Source: Myxococcales bacterium
Lineage (GTDB): Bacteria; Myxococcota; Myxococcia; Myxococcales; JAJYLH01
Assembly: GCA_021787845.1 (NCBI GenBank)
Contig: JAJYLH010000006.1
Location: 95,412 to 159,411 of the forward strand
Reading direction: 5' to 3'
DNA: 64,000 nucleotides
Each line of letters starts with the position of its first letter. Within the stretch, counting starts at the first letter, position 1. The notes under the pieces are model-generated. The model ran no database searches. It was not told the DNA's origin and saw only the letters and a program-made list of their open reading frames with translations. A program made the position numbers and the translations under genes. This document shows positions 34,101 to 40,952 of the stretch, one piece after another.

Positions 34101-34717
34101 ACAAGGCCGCGATCTGTGCCGACATCGTCCGCATCTACGGCCGGCCGAGCTTCACCCAGGACGACAAGAAGAAGGACTCGACCAAGCTCGCCGTCGCCCA
34201 CTGCCGGTTCCTCCAGCTCGAGCCGGAGTTCACCAAGTACCAGAACCTCCAGTTCAAGAATCCCCGGACCTTCAAGCAGGACTTCAAGGAGAAGAAGACC
34301 ATCATGGGCCGGCTGACGAAGTCCTACCAGGACATCGTGAAGATCGGCAACGGCGACTACGCCATCGCCGCACTGGTCCGGATGGCCATGCTTCCCCGCC
34401 TCTTCGGCAAGGCCCTGCGCGACGCGCCGGTCCCGAAGAAGCTCGACGCCGACCAGCAGGAGATGTACCGCGCCCAGATGGAAGCATTTGCGATGAAGTA
34501 CGACCTGCCCTCGGTGGAAGCGCTCCAGGTCGCCATCTCCAAGGCCTTCGAGCTGCACATCTACAACAAGTGGCTGATCAAGGCAGAAGACCTGATGAAG
34601 GAGTTCAAGCCCGACGCCTATGACGCGGTCCGCAGCTTCCCCTTGCAGGGCAGCGAGTACTTCTTCACCGCCGACGAGCTCTCCGCCGCGACCCTGGCGC
34701 GAGCGAAGACGAACTGA
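31187..34717 (+). CDS. gltD: Giant TPR periplasmic protein, GltD (AgmU)/NfsD-like
   Basis: 1176 residues, close to the length I recall for M. xanthus GltD/AgmU (about 1200). Signal peptide MARLVAFLVALSLALAMPPA, then a very basic His/Lys/Arg/Tyr-rich segment (HVRHKKYRRHKKRHAYYRHR). Helical TPR repeats then run almost to the end (for example SLIARFPQSKFLGAAFVQLG, AYEHFKDVIVRGSQSGEQDR, LFLQFVKDFPNSHFAPVALA, FETAAKKYELFAKTYAKD). GltD is the main periplasmic protein of the trafficking gliding complex, and NfsD is its spore-coat equivalent. I chose ATG 31187, which starts the signal peptide; the ATG at 31139 would add 16 residues of poor character. The 109-bp gap before it is short enough for a single operon. 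Confidence 0.72.
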   Translation: MARLVAFLVALSLALAMPPAAHALPAPQGRHVRHKKYRRHKKRHAYYRHRRGHKGRRKYVPPAQRKTSTRRMEETLKRVEEKSGEVEQTRLAPATLQRSGPETKDDRAEAARLTEINQIKKVLPTQSDPHVQASLLFRLANLWEEEARYVKLTQEMPAFNLADQQWDDCIQKRGQKACGLEPRPNLLKSNVYQSNAVDLYIQIAKTYPNYDRLDELYYDLAYDKYEYAQQLANKRMKARVINQALDAYRSLIARFPQSKFLGAAFVQLGNYYFGNNKLAPARKAFENAYQLNDPKTKTYAIYMLGWCDINSGDWDSAYEHFKDVIVRGSQSGEQDRIRLKSEAMRDIVRVFGERGNFNSAIQFFKQYAGEGGAWKYIDGLANYNYNAGGAKQTMAIQLYRYMIGQKPMDKDAPEWQSKIVLSYDKLSERDKVRDEMKVLVDNYKPGSAWYEVNKSNKFAIQSAYSLTEDALYNLVTDYHQEAIKTKSVATYELARDMYKEYITNFPDSERAYEMRFYYAEILYALESYQHAYAQYRIVALDKSHDNFKQVSAMNMLLAAEKLVDIESGVYQKKIDLTNANATVEEHQNKGEFKKSHVKIVIDAKAKEQPLTSLELQLVKACDEYTTIVPSSPDEARVRLRAAVIYFHRNHYLAAAKRFAYIINKWPEDKTSASAAGLIVRSLYVKQQWAELNKIARQFENNKRLLAGKGKDELKKDLPVDIQYSQFQLAAGEQTAHHDLKAAHLFLQFVKDFPNSHFAPVALAKAYYVFRAAKHLDRAIAAGEQMFRAYPKADTSQWMNLPTGETRKAGKNGDARILPDLLFDLAKAYEKIADFETAAKKYELFAKTYAKDPTQQKRVMDAQFNAGLWYESLGEATPALKAYGLYIKMYKALQRRPRSAKDFAKMELPADSSVFYEEALVYEHERAWRLEYNQLDQYLRQYPSLMRKEQWREVNARYKMFLANQKMARPIRDKAAICADIVRIYGRPSFTQDDKKKDSTKLAVAHCRFLQLEPEFTKYQNLQFKNPRTFKQDFKEKKTIMGRLTKSYQDIVKIGNGDYAIAALVRMAMLPRLFGKALRDAPVPKKLDADQQEMYRAQMEAFAMKYDLPSVEALQVAISKAFELHIYNKWLIKAEDLMKEFKPDAYDAVRSFPLQGSEYFFTADELSAATLARAKTN

Positions 34718-34785
34718 TGGGTGCGAAGCCGTCTTGCGCCGCCCTGGCTCGGGCCAAGGCAGCGCCCCTTCGCGAGGCGATATCG

Positions 34786-36315
34786 ATGCGCACCAAGACC
34801 CTCCTCTCCGGCCGGCTCTTCGCCCTTCTCGCTTGCGGCGCGCTCCTTTCGAGCGCCTGCGTCACGACCCGGGCGAAACCCCCGCCCCCGCCGCCGCCGG
34901 TGTCCGAGGCGCCGCTGCCGCCTCCTCCGCCGCCGGAAGTTCCCCTCGCCCAGCGGCTCGTCAAGGCGAAGGATCTCTTCGACGCCCACAAGTACGACGA
35001 CGCCCGCGCCCAGTGCGCGAAGGTCCTCGACAAGGACCCGAAGAACCTCGACGCGCTGCGCCTGACCGCCTTCAGCTACGACCTCCAGGGCAACTTAGAC
35101 CAGGCGATCGCCGGGTACAAGCAGGTCCTCGAGATCTACCCCATCGACGAGGGCGCGCTGTTGAACTTGGGCGCCCTCTACCGCCGCCGCGAGCAATACG
35201 ACGCCGCCATCGCTCTGTACACCCATGCCCTGCGCCAGAAGCTCCCCGCCGAGGAGGCGGTGAAGCTGCGCAACAACCTGGGCGTCATCTACCGCCTGGA
35301 CAAGAAGTACGACCTCGCCGAGGCCACCTTGCGCAAGGTGCTCGAACGCACCCCCGGCAACGTCGACACCTACAAGAACATGGCGCTGTTGTTCTATGAT
35401 GAGAATAGGCTGCCGCTCGCCGAGGAGTTTTCGATCGAGGCGCAGAACCTGGCCAAGAAACAGGCGAAGAAGGGGGTGGCCGAGGACAGCGGCATCTGGA
35501 ACAACCTGGGGCTCATCCACTTCAAGATGGACGGCGGCAAGCCCGCCCGGGCGATGGCGGATTTCCACCAGGCGGCGACGCTCAACCCCAACGACGAGGC
35601 GGCGCAGATGAACATCGGGGCCATCGCGATGCGCTACCGGGACTACGACACCGCCCAGAAGAGCTTCGCCAAGGCGACTGAGCTCAAGCCCAACGACCCG
35701 GCCGCCTTCGAGGAGTATGCCTTCGCCCTCAGCGGCGCCCACGAGGACAAGGAGGCGCTCGCCGCGTTCAAGACCGCGACCCAGCTCTACGGCCACGACA
35801 AGTGCGAAATCGCCTGGCAGGAGGCGAGGATCCACAAGTTCACCGGCACCAACATCGCAAACGCGATGGCCACCGCCCAGGGGAAAGCCTTCCAGGACGC
35901 ACTCGGCCACTACACCACCGAATGGAAGGCCGACCTCGCCGCGCTCCAGCGCTACCAGGCGATGACCTGCCACGACGAGGCGACAAAGCAGGTCGAGTCC
36001 GACCTGAAGACCGCGCAGTACATGGCGGCAAACCCGCCCGCGCCGATGGCCCCGCCGCCGCCTCCGCCTCCGCTGCCGCCGGTCCCCAAGGCGCCCCCGG
36101 CCAAGACCTCGGCGCCGGCGACCGCCGCCTCCCTGCCGGCGCCGAAAGCGGCCGCGGCGAAAGGCGCGGTCTCCGACCACGGCTCGCCGGCCAAGCGGGG
36201 AACGGCAGCGCCGCCGGCCATCAAGAGCGGTGCCAAGACTTCCAAGCCCGCGAGCCCCGGGACGGCCGACGATGTCGCGCCGTCGGGCGGGACGAAGACG
36301 GCGGAAGCGAAGTGA
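34786..36315 (+). CDS. gltE: TPR lipoprotein, GltE (AglT)/NfsE-like
   Basis: 509 residues. Lipoprotein signal with LLSSACVTTRAKPPPPPPP (Cys after SSA), then a Pro-rich linker. Consecutive TPR motifs follow, such as AYGYKQVL-type helices in QAIAGYKQVLEIYPIDEGAL, EEAVKLRNNLGVIYRLDKKY and DYDTAQKSFAKATELKPNDP. After about residue 390 the chain becomes Pro/Ala/Lys-rich and disordered to the end. GltE/AglT of Myxococcus is a TPR protein in the same place after GltD. ATG 34786 is chosen for the signal peptide. An in-frame ATG at 34717 overlaps the stop of the previous gene (TGATG) and may matter for coupling. Next gene follows after 306 bases. Confidence 0.68.
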   Translation: MRTKTLLSGRLFALLACGALLSSACVTTRAKPPPPPPPVSEAPLPPPPPPEVPLAQRLVKAKDLFDAHKYDDARAQCAKVLDKDPKNLDALRLTAFSYDLQGNLDQAIAGYKQVLEIYPIDEGALLNLGALYRRREQYDAAIALYTHALRQKLPAEEAVKLRNNLGVIYRLDKKYDLAEATLRKVLERTPGNVDTYKNMALLFYDENRLPLAEEFSIEAQNLAKKQAKKGVAEDSGIWNNLGLIHFKMDGGKPARAMADFHQAATLNPNDEAAQMNIGAIAMRYRDYDTAQKSFAKATELKPNDPAAFEEYAFALSGAHEDKEALAAFKTATQLYGHDKCEIAWQEARIHKFTGTNIANAMATAQGKAFQDALGHYTTEWKADLAALQRYQAMTCHDEATKQVESDLKTAQYMAANPPAPMAPPPPPPPLPPVPKAPPAKTSAPATAASLPAPKAAAAKGAVSDHGSPAKRGTAAPPAIKSGAKTSKPASPGTADDVAPSGGTKTAEAK

Positions 36316-36621
36316 CGGCGGCGGGGTGGCGCGGCGCGAGGTCGGAGCGCCGGTCCGGCGCGGCTCGGGGCGGGGAGATTCGTCCGTCCCTCGCCGGGCA
36401 AGAACGCGCCAGGGCTTCTCACGCCGGCCGCATCGTGCCGAGGTTGGGAACCGGGGGTGCGTCCCGGCTGTCGATCGGCATCGGCGAGGTTCCCGAGGGT
36501 CGGCCTTGGCTCCGCCATCCGTCCGATGGGCGCGCTCTCGGCGTTGTGAACGGCGGCTCGGCGTGGTAAGCAGATGGGTTCCAAGCGGCCGGTTCTCCGC
36601 GGCTGGCCAAGGAGGGTTCTC
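36316..36621. other. 306-bp spacer inside the cluster
   Basis: Between the E and F genes there is no convincing reading frame. The stretch is GC-rich, with no clear promoter hexamers or repeat. An internal promoter for F-F'-G-H would have to lie here, but I cannot point to it. Confidence 0.4.
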
Positions 36622-36894
36622 ATGAGGCTGCTCGCGCTCGCCCTCGCGTTCGTCGGCGCTTTCGCCTTCGGTCCGGTCGCCAGGGCCGACGACACCACGA
36701 CCGTCCAGGGCGCCAACAAGACGGTCTACAAAAAGAACACGGTGATCGACTTCACCGACGTCACCCTGAGCGGCACCCTCGCCAAGCCCCAGGGCGAGTA
36801 CGGCCTCTCCCGGACCGAGGCGAAGTTCGGGTCGCTCATCAAGTACCGGCTGCACTTCGACCCGGAGCTGCAGAAGTCGCAGGACCAGCTCTAG
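36622..36894 (+). CDS. Small exported protein, F position (first copy)
   Basis: 90 residues. Signal peptide MRLLALALAFVGAFAFGPVA then RADD. The mature part of about 65 residues holds NKTVYKKNTVIDFTDVTLSG and, after a KPQGEYG turn, KFGSLIKYRLHFDPELQKS. It is clearly related to the next gene. By order (between E and G) it corresponds to GltF, a small periplasmic member of the gliding complex. I rely on position, since the sequence of GltF cannot be checked here. A strong AAGGAGGG ribosome binding site is 8 bases before the ATG. There are no cysteines and no membrane helix after cleavage. Confidence 0.65.
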   Translation: MRLLALALAFVGAFAFGPVARADDTTTVQGANKTVYKKNTVIDFTDVTLSGTLAKPQGEYGLSRTEAKFGSLIKYRLHFDPELQKSQDQL

Positions 36895-36942
36895 CGCTCC
36901 CGGAGGGCTTCTGCGCAAGCCCTGGGCGTCGAGGAGGGAACG

Positions 36943-37200
36943 ATGAAGCGTGTCGTGGTGGTGGCGGTGGCGCTCTGGGCGATGGCCTCGACCGCGAGGG
37001 CGCAGGTGGTCCGCGGGGGCAACCGGGTGGTCTACAAGCCGGTGACGACCATCGACATCGGGGGGACGAAGCTCACGGGCGATCCGATCAAGCCGCAGGT
37101 GGACATAATCACCGTTCGCCACGCGGCGCGGTTCGACTCGCTCATCCGGCTGCGCACGGACTTCGAGCCGGAGCTGCAAGGGACGGCAGCGAAGCTGTAG
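36943..37200 (+). CDS. Small exported protein, F position (second, paralogous copy)
   Basis: 85 residues. Signal peptide MKRVVVVAVALWAMASTARA, mature part QVVRGGNRVVYKPVTTID then GTKLTGDPIKPQVD and ARFDSLIRLRTDFEPELQGT. Aligned by eye with the previous gene, these residues match: VYK, T-ID, L-G, KPQ, R-A-F-SLI, R, F-PELQ. The two are thus a tandem duplication that has diverged strongly, keeping the C-terminal SLIxxRxxFxPEL block. GAGGAGGG precedes the ATG. A terminator-like hairpin lies between this gene and G. Confidence 0.65.
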   Translation: MKRVVVVAVALWAMASTARAQVVRGGNRVVYKPVTTIDIGGTKLTGDPIKPQVDIITVRHAARFDSLIRLRTDFEPELQGTAAKL

Positions 37201-37230
37201 GGCACCTGGAACGGCAGCAAGCAGGCTTTT

Positions 37231-37268
37231 CGGCGCGAGCGGCAGGTTCGAGGCTCGCGCCGTCTTTT
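37231..37268 (+). terminator. Terminator-like hairpin between F' and G
   Basis: Perfect 10-bp stem CGGCGCGAGC (37231-37240) / GCTCGCGCCG (37253-37262) with a 12-nt loop, followed directly by TCTTTT. It has the form of an intrinsic terminator, 30 bases after the F' stop and 18 bases before the G start. As G and H are in the same cluster, partial termination (attenuation) is a likely use. Confidence 0.6.
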
Positions 37269-37285
37269 CGAAGTGGGAAACGCCG

Positions 37286-39253
37286 ATGGACGAGACGAGC
37301 AAGTTGCGCCTGCGCATCACCGCCCCGGACGGCTCGAAGCAGATCCTCGACTTGAGCGGGACGAGCTTCGAGGTCGGCAGCGGCGACGACGCGGCCATCC
37401 ACCTCGACGACCCGCGGGTGGCCGACCAGCACGCGTTGCTGACGGTGAAAGAGGGCCGGCTCGTCTTGAGCGACATCGACCCCGACGGGGGCGCCACCCT
37501 CGACGGCGAAGAGGTCGAGGACGAGGCGATTCTCGCGCCGGGCCAGAAGCTGGTCCTGGGCGAGACCACCTTGGAGCTCCTGGGCGAAGGCTCGCAGCGC
37601 AAGTTCGAGAAGGGCGGCAAGGGCAAAGGCAAGGGGCGGCGCTCCAGCTCGCCGAGAGCGCAGCTCGATGGCGGCAGCGCTGCCACCGAGGGAAACGCCG
37701 CGCGCGCCCTCCACGAAGAGGTGCCGGCCGACGAGAAGCCGACCATCATCGAGCCGCTGCCGAACCTCGACGAGCCGCAGCATCGGGCGGCCGCCGACTA
37801 CCGGAGCGTCCTCGACATTCCCCGCGAGTCCCGGCCGCTCGCGCCGGATCTCGGCGACGCCGCGGTCCGCTTCCTCGCCGACGAGCTGCCCGAATCGCTC
37901 CGCCCGACGCCGGAGGAGAAGCGGCTCCAGGTCGCCCTGGTCTGGGGCCGGGACCAGTTCCTCGACGTCAAGGACGTGTTGCCCGGCAAGACCCTGACCA
38001 TCGGCGAGTCGCACGAGGCGCACCTCGCCATCTCCGGCGTGCCCGGGGTGGCGCCGTTCGTCCAGCCGCAGGCCGACGGCTTCCGGCTCCTGCTCCCGCG
38101 GTCGTCGACGGTCCGCCTGCGCCGAGACGGGCGCGAAATCACCGGCGACGAGTTCGAGAAGCTCGACGAGGCGAGCGAAATCGACGTCCCGGTCCGCGGG
38201 ACCGCCTTCGAGATCGGCTTGGACGACCGGGTCAACGTCGACATCGGCAACCTCCAGCTCATCGCCCGCTACACGAGGCCGCAGGCCGCCAAGAGTCGTC
38301 CCTTCGCCGAGCGCATCGACATGAACTTCGTCTCGATGCTGCTCATCCTCCTCCTCGCGGCGGTCGCCTTCCAGCGGATGATCGCGATCACCGATTTCTC
38401 CGACTACGGCCTGACCGACGACCTCTTGAAGAACAAGGACCAGTTCGCGAAGTACATCGCCGAGGTCGAGAAGAAGCAGACCCACTTCAAGGACCTCTCC
38501 GGGGTCAAGGCGGGCGAGAAGGCGAAGGACAAGGAGGGCAAGTTCGGCAAGCTCACGGCCAAGCAGAAGGAAGCGGCGCCGTCGAAGAAGGGCGCGCCGG
38601 TGGTCGACGTCAACAAGCGCGAGGAGGACCGCAAGAAGGTGATGAAGTCCGGCCTCCTGGCGCTCTTGAACGGCCAGAACCAGGGCGCGGTCAGCAACAT
38701 CTTCGGCCCCGGCGGGGTCGGCACCGGCTTGAACGACTCTCTGGGCGGGCGGGACGGCGCGGCCGGGATGGGCGACGCCAACGGCGTCGGCGGCCTCGGC
38801 TCCCGCGGCTCGGGCTCCGGCGGCGGCGGCAACGGGCTGGGCATCGGCGGTCTCGGAGGGCACGGCGGCGGCCGCGGGCGCGGGGGCAACGGCGCCTTCG
38901 ACCTCGGCGGGCGCGGCAAGAGCCGGACCCGGTTCATCCCCGGAAGGACCACGGTCCTGGGCGGCCTGACCGCGGACGAGGTCGGCCGCATCGTCCGCCG
39001 CCACTGGAACGAGATGAAGTACTGCTACGAGAAAGAGCTGAACAAGGACCCGAACCTCGCCGGCACCGTCAAGCTCGCCTGGGTCATCAATCCCGTCGGG
39101 TTCGTCGCCAGCGCGCAGATCGCCGAGTCCAGCTTGAACAACGCGAACGCCGAAGCGTGCATGGTCGCGAACGTGCGCCGGTGGAAGTTCCCGGCCCCGC
39201 GCGGCGGCGGCATCGTCAACGTCACCTATCCCTTCAGCTTCGTCAGCGAGTAG
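37286..39253 (+). CDS. gltG: FHA-domain, single-membrane-span protein with C-terminal TonB-like AgmX/PglI domain, GltG/NfsG-like
   Basis: 655 residues. An N-terminal FHA domain (about 1-95: SFEVGSGDDAAIHLDDPRVA then DQHALLTVKEGRLVLSDID) lies in the cytoplasm. A second FHA-like fold is possible at about 225-330 (LTIGESHEAHLAISGVPGVA). One membrane helix at about 345-365 (NFVSMLLILLLAAVAFQRM) follows, then a Lys-rich periplasmic stretch and a Gly-rich linker (about 480-550). The C-terminal domain, about 561-655, starts LTADEVGRIVRRHWNEMKYC, has one more Cys (EACMVANVRRWKFPAP) and ends TYPFSFVSE. This FHA-TM-TonB-like plan is that of GltG, which is thought to carry motor force across the periplasm, and of NfsG. 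FHA suggests control by Ser/Thr phosphorylation. Confidence 0.8.
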   Translation: MDETSKLRLRITAPDGSKQILDLSGTSFEVGSGDDAAIHLDDPRVADQHALLTVKEGRLVLSDIDPDGGATLDGEEVEDEAILAPGQKLVLGETTLELLGEGSQRKFEKGGKGKGKGRRSSSPRAQLDGGSAATEGNAARALHEEVPADEKPTIIEPLPNLDEPQHRAAADYRSVLDIPRESRPLAPDLGDAAVRFLADELPESLRPTPEEKRLQVALVWGRDQFLDVKDVLPGKTLTIGESHEAHLAISGVPGVAPFVQPQADGFRLLLPRSSTVRLRRDGREITGDEFEKLDEASEIDVPVRGTAFEIGLDDRVNVDIGNLQLIARYTRPQAAKSRPFAERIDMNFVSMLLILLLAAVAFQRMIAITDFSDYGLTDDLLKNKDQFAKYIAEVEKKQTHFKDLSGVKAGEKAKDKEGKFGKLTAKQKEAAPSKKGAPVVDVNKREEDRKKVMKSGLLALLNGQNQGAVSNIFGPGGVGTGLNDSLGGRDGAAGMGDANGVGGLGSRGSGSGGGGNGLGIGGLGGHGGGRGRGGNGAFDLGGRGKSRTRFIPGRTTVLGGLTADEVGRIVRRHWNEMKYCYEKELNKDPNLAGTVKLAWVINPVGFVASAQIAESSLNNANAEACMVANVRRWKFPAPRGGGIVNVTYPFSFVSE

Positions 39254-39295
39254 CGAGAGCGCTCCTGCCCTTCTGATTGGCACGCGAGGAGATCG

Positions 39296-39964
39296 ATGAG
39301 GATCCGACTGGGCTTCTTGCTGGCGCTCGTCTTGTGCGCGACGGCGGCGAAGGCGCAGGACACCGCCCCAGCCCGCGAGCCGGCCAACGGCGTCCCCTTC
39401 GAGCCGCGGACCGGCTGGTTCACCGAGACCCAGGTCGGCGTTTTCACCGCCTTCGGCGGGGAGAAGAGCTTCTCCAACGGCGAGCCGTGGCTCGCGCTCT
39501 CCTTGGGCGCGGACATCCCGGGCGTCAAGCACCTCGAGCTGTTCCTCACCGTCGGGCACGGCTCGAACGGCGCCGACTGCCACTCGCTCGACGCGCAGAA
39601 CAACTGCTCGATGTGGAACCTCCCCGACGGCTCCCCGGCCGGCGGCGACGCGATCGAGAACTTCAGCGTGATGCCGCTCGAGGCGGGGCTGCGTTGGGGC
39701 TTCGTCAACATCACCCACCGGCTCTTGCCTTCCATCGTCGTGGTCGGCGGCTACGCCTTCATGCGCCCGTGGCCGGCGCCGCCGGCGGACCCCACGACCG
39801 GCGTGGTCCCGCTGGGCTCGGTCGAGGTCGGCGGCGGCCTCGGCCTCGAGTACGAGACCCGCTTGCCGGGCCTCACCGTCGCTGCCGAGGTGCTGGTGCG
39901 CTACACCCTTACGCCGGGGATCGCGAGCCTCACCGCTTACCCGCGCATCCAGTACGTGTTCTAG
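39296..39964 (+). CDS. Outer-membrane beta-barrel protein, GltH/NfsH position
   Basis: 222 residues. Signal peptide MRIRLGFLLALVLCATAAKA, then QDTAPAREPANG. Barrel-like strands follow: GWFTETQVGVFTAFGGEKSF, PWLALSLGADIPGVKHLELF, MPLEAGLRWGFVNITHRLLP, IVVVGGYAFMRPW, EVGGGLGLEYETR, VAAEVLVRYTLTPGIASL. It ends YPRIQYVF with a terminal Phe, the Bam-recognised signature. A two-cysteine loop (DCHSLDAQNNCS) probably faces outside. ATG 39296 follows GAGGAGATCG. It is the last gene of the cluster in the H position; a further gene on the strand follows after 149 bases. Confidence 0.7.
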   Translation: MRIRLGFLLALVLCATAAKAQDTAPAREPANGVPFEPRTGWFTETQVGVFTAFGGEKSFSNGEPWLALSLGADIPGVKHLELFLTVGHGSNGADCHSLDAQNNCSMWNLPDGSPAGGDAIENFSVMPLEAGLRWGFVNITHRLLPSIVVVGGYAFMRPWPAPPADPTTGVVPLGSVEVGGGLGLEYETRLPGLTVAAEVLVRYTLTPGIASLTAYPRIQYVF

Positions 39965-40113
39965 CCAGGCCCGCGCCGAGAACGCGTGGAACCGCCAGGG
40001 ACGCCGATCTTGCTGACCGTAGATTCTCGGCGCTCTTGGCGTCTTGGCGGCTCATCCCAGACGGCTGTCCGGCGGGCCTCGAGCGAGGCGTCTTTTCGAA
40101 AGGCCTCTCCTCG

Positions 40114-40764
40114 ATGGTGAACGACCGACCGCGGCGCTTGTTCGTGGCGGGCGCGACGGGCGCGACCGGAACGGTGCTCGTGCGCCTCGCGCAGGCCGGC
40201 GGCGCTCCCGTGGTCCCCCAGGTGCGGCCGCAGAGCGCCTCCCGCGCCCCGCCGAACGCGGCCATCGTCGACCTCGCCGACCAGGCGGCGCTGGTGCGGG
40301 CGCTGTCCGACTGCACCACCGTCGTCCAACTCGTCGGCACGATGCGCTCCCGCTTCGCGGACGGCGACACCTACGAGACGAGCGACATCGGCACCACCCG
40401 GGCGCTGGTCGCGGCCGGGCAAGAAGCGGGGGTCGACCACGTGGTCCTGCTGAGCTCGACCGGTGCCGGCCGGCCACGCGGGGCCTACCTCCAGGCGAAG
40501 GCCCAGGCGGAATCGATCGTCCGGGAGAGCGGCCTCGAATGGACGATCTTCCGGCCGAGCTTCCTCCTCGGCGACCATCGCGGGCCGCCCCGCCCGGTCG
40601 CCGCCGTCCTGCGAGCGATTTCGCCCGCCTCTCTCAAGCCGATTCGGCTGGAGGACCTCGCCCGCGCGATTCTCCACGTCGGCCTGACGCGCGCCGCCCT
40701 CGGACAGGTGCTCGAGGGCCGCTCGCTCTTCGCTGAAGCGCAGCACGCCAGCGCCCTCGCCTAG
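40114..40764 (+). CDS. NmrA-like/atypical SDR NAD(P)-binding protein
   Basis: 216 residues. Nucleotide-binding start LFVAGATGATGTVLVRLAQA with GATGATG as the glycine motif. Then come the short strand and acidic residue IVDLADQAALVRAL, the VVQLVG strand and HVVLLSSTGAGRP. A YLQAK segment in RGAYLQAKAQAE takes the position of YxxxK (Tyr-Leu-Gln-Ala-Lys, Tyr and Lys kept). The later TIFRPSFLLG is typical of NAD(P)H-binding reductase/epimerase proteins of the NmrA/complex I assembly kind. Substrate unknown. ATG 40114 is the only start that leaves a family-like N terminus. It stands between the Glt-type cluster and the HMG-CoA lyase pair, and membership in either is uncertain. Confidence 0.75.
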   Translation: MVNDRPRRLFVAGATGATGTVLVRLAQAGGAPVVPQVRPQSASRAPPNAAIVDLADQAALVRALSDCTTVVQLVGTMRSRFADGDTYETSDIGTTRALVAAGQEAGVDHVVLLSSTGAGRPRGAYLQAKAQAESIVRESGLEWTIFRPSFLLGDHRGPPRPVAAVLRAISPASLKPIRLEDLARAILHVGLTRAALGQVLEGRSLFAEAQHASALA

Positions 40765-40840
40765 CCGCAGCGCTGCCGGCCAGTAAGAATCAGCGCCGCC
40801 TGGGCGATCGGCGAGTGGTCTTCTCGCCTTCCCTGCGATT

Positions 40841-40869
40841 CGACGGATCGGACCGATCGGTCGCGTCGG
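40841..40869. repeat. GATCGG palindromic repeat, locus C
   Basis: CGACGGATCGGACCGATCGG followed by TCGCGTCGG, a shortened version of the unit at loci A, B, D and E. It lies in the 188-bp gap before the HMG-CoA lyase gene, about 70 bases upstream of its likely promoter. Confidence 0.5.
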
Positions 40870-40940
40870 CGGCGCCGCCCAGGAGAGAGAGAGGCGAGAC
40901 GCAGTCGCCGCCCAAGGCGAACGAGACCCCCGTTTCCAGT

Positions 40941-40946
40941 TATACG
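40941..40946 (+). promoter_or_regulatory. Possible leaderless -10 box before the HMG-CoA lyase gene
   Basis: TATACG (preceded by T) ends 6 nt before the ATG at 40953 with no ribosome binding site, the same layout as at the methyltransferase, GH50-like and ppk2 genes. A clear -35 was not found. Confidence 0.4.
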
Positions 40947-40952
40947 AGCCTC

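Noticed and set aside
31037..34558. Minus-strand open frame of 1173 codons opposite the giant TPR gene
   Set aside because: Composition is Leu/Val/Arg/Glu repeat-like, as expected from the antisense of a GC-rich gene. The plus strand has a signal peptide, TPR helices and operon context.
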